From Aphis gossypii (taxonomy: Eukaryota > Arthropoda > Insecta > Hemiptera > Aphididae): a stretch of DNA of 64,000 nt. The DNA is taken from positions 30,132,001 to 30,196,000 of the forward strand of contig NC_065532.1 of assembly GCF_020184175.1 (NCBI RefSeq), written 5' to 3'. Below are positions 41,801 through 50,781 of the stretch, piece after piece. A program made the position numbers and the translations under genes. The first letter of the stretch is position 1. Each line of letters opens with the position of its first letter. Under the pieces are notes generated by a model that was given only the letters and a program-made list of their open reading frames with translations, made no database searches and was not told the DNA's origin.

Positions 41801-44084
41801 TTGAACCCGTTTCGGTGGGAGCCCGCGCCCGTCTTCGCGCCCGCATCCGGATGTAGGTTTCCGGAATATCACTGGACGTGGACAGGTCGGGTATATTATA
41901 TAGGTAGGTTATAGGCAGTATAATTAAAATTACAATCATAATATACATTCCCACTTTCAAATACGAATCGGTGGTGTACATCGATAAATGCAAATCGATA
42001 GGAATTGAAAGAGTGTAAAGAAGATTTTTACGTTTTATGGGTTTTAAAATGTTTTAATAAATAAAGTATTAAATAATGAAAATATATTAGCATTAATAAC
42101 TATATTGTACGCTTAATGATATTGGCATTTATTTTTTATTTTTAATGCTTTATTTACCAATCGAAAAAATGCAGACATTTCCATTTTCCTTTCTTTGAAA
42201 GTTAATAATGACACAGGTAGTTGGGAACCCGGGGATTAGGGCCGGCCTCGGTAATAATAATGATTATTATATTTTATGCAGATAGATATCTGATATTTAC
42301 GCGTTCGAGGATCTACCCACAGTATGTACTCTCTCTCACCGTCGTTCTCTCACTCTCTCATTCTTTCTTTTTCTCTCTTTCTCTCTGTCTTTTACTCTAT
42401 CCACTCTCTTTCTCGTTCATCTCGGGATAACATGGGATTGATGACGTCACGTCCTAAGACCGTTTTCGCCGGGTATATACGTTGTTTGCGTACTGGCCAT
42501 TTTATCAGACCTTTCGTCTTAATGCGGATACGGATGTATAACTACGGTCAACTACAGAGCTAGGCACGACTTTCTAGGGCCATAGTCTTAGCAAATATTT
42601 TATTATGATTATTATGGTTACGGATGTCGAGCTAATCGTATGCGTATTGGTGTACATGATTTACACATAGTTTGCAGTGAAAACGGTCGTTGGTCGACGA
42701 CAAAAAAAAAACTGTATTCATTTATGTACTTAAGAAATATTATAACTGTTTATCTATATATATATAATCATATTATAGTAGTCGAAGGTTGAATGTTGAT
42801 TTTAAATTTTAATACACAGATACGTAGAAATATGAACATTAAGATAGGTTATATTATTATTCTAGTAGTTAGTATAACTGGTTTTAACGGTTCTATCGTG
42901 GTAAAAATGTTGTAATAATTGTACCTCCGAACAAAATCTACAATAATTAGTATAAATTGTAGGTTAAATTCAACAACTACAGTGTTAAATCGTATTATTT
43001 TTTCTTTTTACACGGAAAATAATAATTTGATGTGTTTTATCTTTTATAATAACGAGAAATTACAGTTCCCGGAAAATTGCTTGAGAATCAGATAGAACGA
43101 AAGTACTTATAAAATATTGTACCTATTATATCCCACAACGCGATCGAGTCTCTCATTTGTATAATTAATATTTCATTATTTTAATCAATATTGTATATTT
43201 AACCACAACAGCGGGCTCGATTGAAGTACGCGTAGCGTTCGTCTACTTATTGGATCATTGAAATTTACAAGATTGAATAAATTACGCGTGTTAAAACGCA
43301 CACAGAAAAGAAGGATAAAAAAATCAACGCCGACACACACGAAATGAACCATTCGGCGGTATACGTAAACAAAACACAATATATTATACCTACCTAATAT
43401 TGTAATTAATCACTGCAGTTCGTACATGTATCGTACCCGCAGTATGCTGGAAAATCGTAAGCGAAGTGGGTCGATGATAAATGACCGCAAAAGTTTTGGG
43501 AGAAATGAGCTCGATGTGGCGTAAGTATTTGCCCCAACGTAAATAATACTGCGGAACGCGGTAAACGCAGTAGACACTGTACTTCGGTTATATTAATTAT
43601 AATATTATATATTGTTAATAATATGATGTTGGAGTCAATCTGAGAACGTTACGCCCGACGTTAGCTAGTCGTACGTTTTTCTTATTCTAAACATTTCGGC
43701 GGCGATAGCGATTGATTTTCTAACGTTCGAACATTTACTTTACGAGAAATCCTAATAAAAGAGGGCAAACGAGAGATTACGAGATGACTCTCGGGAAGTG
43801 GTCGGCCCGTCGATTTCATCATCATCGTCATAAGTGGGTGCGGGTAATTTAAAAACAATTAAACATAGCCTATCGATTTTATTCGACGGGCGCTACCCCT
43901 CGCGCCGGAAGTGGCTAATAATAAAAAAACAGGATTATACAGGATAAAAAACGATCAAGGGGTAATCGGGGCGTGTAACGGCGATGGCGGACGCGGAAAA
44001 AGCGTGACCGGACGAAAGTTACCGGGAGTTTTTATGCACTCACGCGCTCGGCCTTTGGCTACCGTTCTGGTCTCGCCGGAATCG

Positions 44085-44140
<56 letters not shown>

Positions 44141-44183
44141 ACCGCCGCTCGTGGCCGCGGCAGACGCGTCGTCGTCGTCATCG

Positions 44184-44215
<32 letters not shown>

Positions 44216-47200
44216 GTCGGTGCTCGCGCTGGCCGGAGCTGGGGCGGACGCTATGCTGTTGGACTCGACGGCCTGCACGGAAGACGCGACGGCCGCGGCA
44301 CCGTCCTCGCCGTCCGCCAGATCGTCGTCGTTGGGAACAGGCGACAGCAGCGTGACGGTGTGCGGTCCGTCCTGGTCGGCGGACGACGCTTCGTCCGCGT
44401 TGCCGGCGTCGTCGTAGTTGGCGTTGATTCCGGCCGCTCCGTCGACGGCCGTTCCGTAGTCGGACGAGTCGTCCGCCGGCGGCGACACGGACAGGCCCTG
44501 CGCGGGCGCCGCCGTGGTCGAAGCCTGTCCGAACACCAGCGTGCTCACCGAAGACGTCTCATCTTCTTCGTCGTCGTCTGCAGAGATCATGCAATACACA
44601 AGAACAACAAAACGTCCGTTATTTTTTTTTGTCGACCACGACGTGTACAACACGATATTAATATATAATAAATTATAATAATAAGTGAAATATAAGCGAT
44701 CTTAAGTGTTTTATAATGTATTTACACGAAAATCTAACAAACCCGTATCCTCCAGGCCGCAAATATACTGCGAAGTTTAAATATAGCATACGAAAATAGC
44801 ATTTTTTTTTAAATTCGTTTTAAATAATATTAATATAATATTGAAGTTCGATCATTGGTAGTTGCTTAGTATATATTATAATACATAACATACCAATTTT
44901 ATATATATATATATTTTTACCTGTGTAAACGATGAAGACGTAGTGTCCCTTTTATATTATTATATTAATTACATACTTCCTTCGCGTTCGTCGTCTCCGG
45001 AAACACCTTCATTGTCTTATCGTCTTCATCGCCGGATCGTAGGTCACAGTACGACGATAGTATATTTTATATATATCACAAAGTCGGTTATTGTATATCA
45101 TATTATAGGTACGTGTAGGTTAGTCGTTTATTTATGGTATACGGACATTGAACATTTTTTTACCCTGCCTCGAAAATATTGCCATAATCGAGATATTTTG
45201 TATGTATGATGATTGAGATTCAATCAAATCAGAGCAACGTAAAGAATAAATAATATTATTATGTATATCTCGTCATTTTTAGATGCGTGATGGTTGAATT
45301 GAAAAGTTAAACTGGACTAAGCCGTACGTACAGTATATATATATATATATATATATGATTTATACTTACAAACCATACATCATCGTGTATCGTAACTACA
45401 TCACAATACCAACCGGTACACACTATTATTATTATAATTTTATAGGCGGTTATAATATTTGGCTGCTATAGTAACAATATTATACGCATGTGGATTTATG
45501 CGCTTATCATGATAGTATATAGTTTGGCTTCGCGTTAGTAAAGATATTATAATGTAGTGTTTGGACAGAAAACGCATATTAGATAATAATATTATATATT
45601 ATAATAATATAACGGAATAAGGTTTTCCGGATGAAATTCCCTGCAAAGTTCTTGCGAGCTTGCGCAACATTTCACCACCGCACCCTTCAGATATACATCA
45701 CTACACCACGCACAGTTTAAAGCGAAACACTATGTTTTTTGTGTATGTGTGGTGTGTGTGTGTGTCAGTGTATGTGTGCAAGTGTGTCCGTAATATACCT
45801 TCACCGTTATTGTTTTTTTTTTTCATAATTTTACCGTATATTATAATTGATATTATTATACGTTATGATCATATAGTAATAACGACAATAATATTACTCA
45901 GCGTGAATACGAATTATAAGGTGTGGATTTTTAAATTATTAACATAATGTGGTTTCAATGTATTCAAATCTGTTTATTTGCTGAAATATTTGCTATCACA
46001 GCCATGTTTTTTTTTAAATTTTTAATAAAAAAAAAAAAATAAATAAATAATAATTCGTTATGACACTCAAAGATATTAATATAATAAATCTTACGCTCTA
46101 TATTGAACACGAATTACATAATTTTGTTTTGACTGTTATTAAATGACACACTATAATAATATATATTTATATATATGTATGTATGTATTCGTTATTCGAG
46201 TAGTTGTTGTTTGGTAACAAATTGTCGTAAATAAATATATATTTTTATATATTATTATATAGGTATATGTGTATAAAAATAAATTATAGGTGTAATATTA
46301 TAGCGTTGAAATATTGAATTTCTAATATCTAAAATAAATTATTAATTAATAAATAAATAAATAAATAAATAAAAACTTTAAATAAATAAGTTTTGTTTTT
46401 ACATTCTTAAATCTATGTTGTTGTTGTTGTTGTTGTTGTTGGTTTTTTTTTTTGTATATCAAAGTGTTTTTGATCGAGTCCGTTAAGTAGTGAGATGAGT
46501 TTCTCGATGTTGTTTTTCACATGTCATATACAATGTAATAATGTGTATACATAGATATTTTTTTTATGTACACATTGTCGTATCTTGATGTTATGTTTCT
46601 GTAATTGTTAGTCTCCCGCGGTCGATCGGGTTCGATCAACCTAAAAAAAACAAACAGACACACAATGCCAAAATTACACTCGTGTCATAGATTCTAATAG
46701 ATGGCATATGTAGGTAGGTACGCTATATGGCGTGCGACATGCTACACGTATATCAAAAAAATAACCACGGGGGAAAATGAAAAAAAAAACTGAACCAAAA
46801 TTTGTCCTCGTCGGATTCATAAATTTTAAGATATGAAACATCCGTAGGTGGTAAGTGGTTTAAAGATTGAAACCACTGTAGAAAACAATAACGTGTCGAT
46901 GCACGTAAAATAAATGACGTTTTACGAGACTCGAGTCGATACAATCGACGCAAAGGTCATAGAAACGATGATGGTATTTTAAAAAAAAAACAATAATTCA
47001 TATTATATTGTTATTATCATTACTATGATAACGTTTCGTATAATTTCTTAACGATACGATCGGGGACTAATTTTGGCCGAATTTTATGCATATCAATGTT
47101 TGTTATTTTAACTTGAATAAATGAAATGATCAAATGAATGAGTGAAAAATATAACATTTATGTCATGGAACTATATGTTATATATACATTTATAGTATGG

Positions 47201-49219
47201 TAGTTGTATAAACGTATATATAGTGATTGTCCTGTGACTCTTATGAAAATGGTGAGAAAAGCGATATTAAATAAAAGTTACTATAAAACATAATTGTTAT
47301 GTGTTTATGTTTACAGTTTTGCATTGTTCACTGTTCGCAATTTGTTTTGGTAATATGTAGTGCTTTTGTGATGATTTACGGTGTCAACGATCGAGAGTAT
47401 TAATCATTGTTTATTGAGTCACCGTTATCAGATGTGTAAAGCGAGCAAAGAAGAAGAAGAAGAAGATGATGATGATGACAAAACAACAAAAATAAAATAA
47501 AAATAAAATAAAGCAAATAATATTAATATAAAAAGTGTGCACAACAGCGATTTTCTCAGCCACGTACCATTGCTGGGATGTAATAATTACTTTGATCACT
47601 ATACAGATTGTTGCAGGTGTATAATATTAGTTAGAGACGCGTGCGCGACGGCAACATAATATGCATTATATTACAACCGAGAACGGATTTTCTCCGTAAG
47701 AAATTACGAGAAATGTATTTATTTATTTATCTGTTTTCGAGTTTCTTTTTTTACAGACCGATATTATCGCAATTTGTATGTACATCGTACATTTGATACG
47801 AGAAATTTAGAATCGCAAAAACGGAGTCGAATATAATACGAACTGGCGAAATCGTCGAAACGTTTGGTACTCTCGACGAATGATCGGGGGCAGGGGGGAG
47901 GCTGTTTCCACCGTCCGCTTCTATTATCCGTCTTCCGTGGACTTAATCGATTTGATAGCGTGTCGTCTGTTCGACAAACTGGAAACGGATATCGATCCAA
48001 TCGGATGGACACAGGCACACAGCGTACGGTTGAATCGTCGTTTTAACATTGTTTTCGGTATAGAATAGTATACATAAGCCGGCTATTTTTGATCGACAGT
48101 ACACACAGTAGTAGAATCGTTTTCGTTTAATCGTTGACGAGAAAACGTCAAGTCCAATACGTATATTTTGTCAAACAGAATGATAGCGAATCACGAACTA
48201 TGTTTTTTTTATATGTGGATGTGGTAGAATATCTATAAGAGATTAATACTAGGGAAAAGCCCAACCCGATAATATATCAGTAATCATAAATTCCTTCGTT
48301 TCAGGTGAAACGAGGTGGGAAATATATATCGGTACGTGACGTGGAAAAGTAAAGTGCCGCGTGAAGCCGGATTCACACTATATATTTTACTAAAGTCGAA
48401 TATGATAGCCAACTCTACACAAAACGGTGTAGTTAGAACCCGGCTTAAAGCTTTTTTCCTCTGACGGTGCAGCGTTTAAAGTAAATAGAAGAAATCGTCG
48501 AGTGACGTTCAAACACGTTGCAATAATATTATATTGCATACGTGAAAAAGTAATATTATTTAATTAAGTAAATTGAAAAACCGAGACTGACCTCCAAGGA
48601 TATCTTCGAAGAATCTGTCGAAGTAATCATCGTCTTCGTCTTCGTCATCATCATCGTCGTCTTCACTACCGGAACTCGGGGCTGCAGGGGCTGCTGTGGC
48701 AGCGGTACCAGAAGTCGATCCGGAAGCGGCAGTCGCTGGATCAGCGGCACCATTGGCGGCGTTTGCGCTGGCTGGTTGTGGTACAACATCTTCTTCCTCT
48801 TCGTCGTCATCATCGTCGTCGTCGTCGTCATCATCGTCTTCCTCTTCCTCGTCGTCGTCATCGTCATCGTCTCCGGTGATGTCCAAGTCAACCACGTCAT
48901 CATCGTCGTCGTCATCGTCATCGTCCTCGTCTGTGGACGCTTCCGGCGCAACGGCGGCAGGTGCAGACGGCTGAGCTGCCGGAACCGATTCGGAAACAGG
49001 GGCCGGTTGTACGGCGGACGTTTCGGCGGACTGCCTTCCGCTGTCTGGCGACGTGGCCACCAGCTTGTCGGCTGTCTCGGGCACGGCTGCGTTTGCGTTA
49101 TGGTGTCCTTGTTCCGGTTCGGATGTCGAGCTAACGATGGGAGATGAGCTGGCGCTGTACATCAGCGCGCAGCACCCCAAACTCACGATCAGCACCCATT
49201 TTATCATCTGCAACACCAT
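20742..49219 (-). CDS. Secreted poly-Asp protein with C-terminal group 7 allergen-like (TULIP) domain
   Basis: Seven coding exons (49219-48592, 44577-44044, 34198-33979, 29044-28852, 27328-27167, 22027-21893, 20897-20742) join in phase to 2028 nt, giving 675 residues plus TAG. Order: signal peptide (about 1-25, hydrophobic WVLIVSLGCCALM); Ala/Ser/Pro/Glu spacer; acidic block (about 97-143); Ala/Ser/Thr spacer; acidic stretch ending in the aromatic motif YFDRFFEDILGG; spacer; Asp runs of 17 (330-346) and 20 (356-375); a helix YNRFVDNILGRINKVL (from about 404) followed by DPVNV; a basic Lys/His/Thr insert (about 432-535); then YGLSSLRRDGDVTV, FLVGPLTLKVEKE, LVGRLNLRVLTGG and a C-terminal helix. 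The helix and the GLSSLRRDGD...LVGPL...LNLRV pattern match mite group 7 allergen and its insect relatives in the TULIP/BPI-JHBP superfamily, which bind lipids. Introns run from 2.0 to 9.8 kb. Codons are strongly GC-ending. The poly-Asp half has no known family. Function unknown. Confidence 0.85.
20898..21892 (-). other. Intron 6 of the TULIP-like gene
   Basis: 995-nt intron, donor GTACAC and acceptor TTTTAG. It contains A/T runs and several CpG-containing stretches but no further open segment in phase. Confidence 0.6.
21893..22027 (-). CDS. Coding exon 6: beta-strand segment of the TULIP-like domain
   Basis: Found by searching the 6-kb gap for the strands missing between exons 5 and 7. Acceptor TTTTTCTTGTGTTGTCATAG, then TTTGGACGAGGTGCC in phase 0. 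It encodes 45 residues (580-624) including ATATTGELVGRLNLRVLTGG and TLHSIRVHQPK, which align with the DFVVELSLEV...TLTSFEVRQF region of Der p 7. The donor is CAA|GTACAC, in phase 0 but weak. An alternative at CGC|GTCCAC is worse. With this exon the domain has a normal length of about 27 residues between the LVG and LNLRV strands. Confidence 0.75.
22028..27166 (-). other. Intron 5 of the TULIP-like gene (5.1 kb)
   Basis: AT-rich with a GCGGCGGTGGC-like stretch near 23720-23750 and poly-A/T runs (24390-24405). The domain reads through without gaps when exons 5 and 6 are joined, so no constitutive exon is missing. The open frames at 23462-23710 and 26798-27007 have no recognisable content. Confidence 0.55.
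27167..27328 (-). CDS. Coding exon 5: GLSSLRRDGD core of the TULIP-like domain
   Basis: Acceptor CTGATTTTAG, donor GAG|GTAAGT, phase 0 at both ends, 54 residues (526-579). It begins with a Pro/Arg-rich end of the basic insert (PAAKPHSPPRARAT), then MYGLSSLRRDGDVTVNV and KTKFLVGPLTLKVEKE. The GLxxLxRxGD motif followed by two strands and LVGPL is the most diagnostic part of the group 7 allergen-like family in this protein. Confidence 0.88.
27329..28851 (-). other. Intron 4 of the TULIP-like gene
   Basis: AT-rich, 1.5 kb, phase 0 at both ends. No exon-like segment, repeat of note or mobile element recognised. Confidence 0.55.
28852..29044 (-). CDS. Coding exon 4: basic His/Lys/Thr-rich linker
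   Basis: Acceptor ATTTTTTAAG at 29045-29046 was chosen because it alone keeps the frame (AG|C GTT CAG); two nearby CAG acceptors would shift it. Donor AAG|GTATGT, phase 0. It encodes residues 461-525: Ser/Thr/Ala/Val-rich first half, then RSQRKHHKHHHRTSK and KPKVTKNK. It is low complexity, likely disordered and strongly basic, the opposite charge of the N-terminal poly-Asp half. The His cluster might bind metal. The plus-strand open frames across it are shadows. Confidence 0.85.
29045..33978 (-). other. Intron 3 of the TULIP-like gene (4.9 kb)
   Basis: It contains GC-richer patches at 30300-30530 and 31830-32360. The longest open frame in the window's introns of this stretch (31831-32211, plus, 126 codons) is not recognisable; a CAGTGGCGGATAC phrase at 32081 resembles a hAT end but no partner was found. 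No exon in phase. Confidence 0.5.
33979..34198 (-). CDS. Coding exon 3: N-terminal helix of the TULIP-like domain
   Basis: Acceptor CGTCTTCAG, phase 1 in; donor GAAAG|GTAACA, phase 2 out. It encodes residues 388-460: SSYVAKYNRFVDNILGRINK then VLRKNYDPVNVRL, followed by a Thr/Lys/Gln-rich run (HKKKGTTSQKPKTKPKVESRE). The helix plus DPVNV matches the first helix and FDPMKVP-like segment of group 7 allergens. In mite proteins the first strand follows closely; here a basic insert intervenes. Confidence 0.88.
36084..37196. repeat. TIR-bounded repeat with internal duplication
   Basis: The left end GGGTGAATCTTTTTATAG and the right end ATATGATTCACCC are inverted. Inside, the module ending TTCATTTAAACTTTAARYRCTTATAA occurs twice (near 36450-36480 and 37085-37110), each preceded by a GGTCTACTGCAAG/GCACTACCTATTACTC-like run. 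A third diverged copy of the family is at about 57853-58310. No coding capacity; class unknown. Confidence 0.55.
39158..39183. repeat. (AAT)n microsatellite
   Basis: Eight AAT units within a GC-rich intronic patch; creates poly-Asn/poly-Ile/poly-Leu shadow frames. Confidence 0.9.
42325..42425. repeat. CT-rich (polypyrimidine) tract
   Basis: About 100 nt almost wholly C and T on the plus strand (GA-rich on the transcribed minus-strand RNA). Potential GAGA-factor-like binding or H-DNA; simple repeat. Confidence 0.85.
44044..44577 (-). CDS. Coding exon 2: acidic/Ala spacer exon with Asp-17 and Asp-20 runs
   Basis: Acceptor ATCTCTGCAG completes the GAC codon started by exon 1. Donor GCGC|GTGAGT is strong and sends phase 1 to exon 3. 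It encodes residues 210-387: DDDEEDETSS, an Ala/Ser/Asp/Asn spacer rich in small residues, then Asp runs of 17 and 20 separated by ASAAATSGG, then SGETRTVAKGRA. The Asp runs are coded by interrupted GAC/GAT trinucleotide repeats. The opposite strand gives a spurious poly-Ser open frame (43911-44417). Confidence 0.9.
46350..46371. repeat. (AAAT)n microsatellite
   Basis: Five to six AAAT units in intron 1. Confidence 0.85.
46416..46441. repeat. (TTG)n microsatellite
   Basis: About eight TTG units in intron 1 (CAA on the transcribed strand). Confidence 0.9.
48364..48446. mobile_element. Short TIR hairpin element (AAGCCGG ends)
   Basis: Left AAGCCGGATTCACACTA and right TAGTTAGAACCCGGCTT are inverted repeats matching at 13 of 17 positions, 83 bp in all. 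It lies in intron 1 about 145 bp downstream of coding exon 1. No clear target duplication. Confidence 0.45.
48592..49219 (-). CDS. Coding exon 1: signal peptide and first acidic blocks
   Basis: The ATG at 49219 gives MVLQMIKWVLIVSLGCCALM, a good signal peptide with likely cleavage after YSA; the next Met, four codons on, is an alternative start. The exon itself begins at 49238 after an acceptor AACAACACAG. It encodes residues 1-209 plus one base: Ser/Ala/Pro/Glu spacer, Asp/Glu block interrupted by VVDLDITG, Ala/Thr/Ser spacer, then SED-rich stretch and YFDRFFEDILGG. Donor GGAG|GTCAGT, phase 1. Opposite-strand poly-Ser and poly-Val frames are shadows. Confidence 0.9.
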
Positions 49220-50480
49220 CGCGGCACAAATAAACACGCTGTGTTGTTATATATTTACACACACACACACATAATAATCTACACTCTGATGGCATTATGT
49301 ACACGCCTGTTGTTTGGGGTACCCCCTCGCTAATGCTGAGTTTGGAACTCAGGGAGCACCGCGTCTAAGTTAAGTATTTTTTCCAAACTATAGAGAGTCG
49401 AGACCTTGAAAAAAAAACCGTTTGCTCGTCGACCTTGTGGTGTTTGAAGTATACACATACGAACGTTGTGTGACAACTATGTTATGTTTAGAGAAGAGGG
49501 CATCGGCCGGCATTCGGTATTTCAAGTTTAACGGTTTTTTTTTCTATAAGGTCGACTTTTTGTATAACCATCACCCAGAAACGTGATCGAGGCATGTCGC
49601 TGACCTACACGCGTCTGCGACACCGACTTGAAACTGGTTCAAGTGTATACTCGAATAGTTATGTAATAATTTATTATTATTGGTATAAAATCACCTTGAA
49701 CCTTGGCGCGTTCCCAGAACATCGCTAACAAACCCATCACAGAACCACCACATTGCACATGTACCCTATTGCTATATATTATGATAATATTTATAGTGTA
49801 CTATTTCTACGGCACTACTTATGCGTTTTTTCTTTTTTTTTCGCCAACGATTATTTTATTTATATAGTATCAAAATATTATGTATAATAAATATATATTA
49901 TACTTGAGTTGGCGTAAAAAAAAAAAAAAATAATAATAATAAATAAATAAAATAAAACACCAAGCTAAAAACAAGCGCCTTTGGTTTTGCCAACTTGTAT
50001 AACGACAACCTGGAAAAGCGTTTGTGTTTTGTGCGATCCCAGAATCCACAGGTGGAGGAATTCATACAAGAAGTAATAATATTCTCACCGATAGATTGCG
50101 AGAAGGAGGCGACTTGACATCGCTGATCTCATTAGGGACACTAATGGAGATCGTGGTAGTATCCAGGGGTCGTTTAAAATATTTTTCATCTTGGCTCGCA
50201 TACATCCTAAAATGTTTAGGGTAATCTCAGTCCGAGTTTACACGCCAAATTAAAAATATATTATTATTATTTTAATTCTTTTTTTGTCATTTCTCGAATC
50301 GCTGACATTGGCGTTTTGGTTATACAACTCGATCCTTCACAATAAAATATAATATTATATTATAATAAATATTTTGTTTGTTGTGTCTATTTTTGTTGAT
50401 AATTATTTATTAACGTAAACGAGTTTAAAGTATGAAAATAGTATTTTATTTTTATCATATTGGAGAAGAAAAACACTAAC

Positions 50481-50745
50481 CTTTGAAATGTATTAATAAA
50501 AACGTCTTCTAGATGTCAGTAAGTTCCGCTCCACGGAATTGATTTTCGGCTTACGATCCGAACAGCAGTCGCGAATCGGTGAAAAAAAAATTATAACTCG
50601 CAACACTCTATGTAATGGCACGCACGCACGGAATATTTGATGGTAAACGCACGCGAATCAGCAAACCGAACACACTGCAGCAGTTGCACGACTCTCCAAC
50701 TATTCAGTCAACTCTTAAATGCGCGTTGTGAGCTTCGGCAATTGA
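50481..50745 (-). other. Probable 5' UTR exon of the secreted TULIP-like gene
   Basis: On the minus strand a donor TTTCAAAG|GTTAGTG lies at 50480/50481, and the coding exon 1 acceptor is at 49239-49240, giving a 5' UTR intron of about 1.24 kb. The exon would be about 260 nt, with its 5' end set by the TATA box at 50774-50780. Not confirmed by transcripts. Confidence 0.45.
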
Positions 50746-50781
50746 CTAAAAGAGTAGTTTAAACTTAGAAGAACTATATAC
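50743..50781 (-). promoter_or_regulatory. TATA-type core promoter of the secreted TULIP-like gene
   Basis: TATATAG on the minus strand (plus 50774-50780) in a GC-richer surround (GCACCTTCTCCGG just upstream), with an Inr-like AGTCAATT about 30 nt downstream near 50743. A second TTTAAG box lies near 50713. A TATA promoter suits tissue-restricted expression, unlike the TATA-less Rac1/CLEC16A region. Confidence 0.45.

Larger units (their letters stand above)
34199..44043 (-). other. Intron 2 of the TULIP-like gene (9.8 kb)
   Basis: The largest intron. It holds the TIR-bounded repeat at 36084-37196, an (AAT)n tract (39158-39183) in a GC-rich patch (39100-39330), a 100-nt CT-rich tract (42325-42425) and GC-rich open segments at 41430-41910. 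Exons 2 and 3 join in phase, so no exon is required here; alternative cassette exons or an internal promoter (TATATATAG near 41734) remain possible. Confidence 0.5.
44578..48591 (-). other. Intron 1 of the TULIP-like coding region (4.0 kb)
   Basis: It contains TG, TA, AATA, TTG and GAA/GAT microsatellites and a short TIR hairpin element (48364-48446). The overlapping plus and minus open frames at 47764-48068 are not recognisable. Confidence 0.5.

Noticed and set aside
43911..44417. Plus-strand 168-codon frame with long poly-Ser
   Set aside because: Antisense shadow of the GAC/GAT repeats in exon 2; the minus strand has signal peptide context, matching phases and strong splice sites.
48696..49147. 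Plus-strand poly-Ser and poly-Val frames
   Set aside because: Antisense shadows of the acidic blocks in exon 1.
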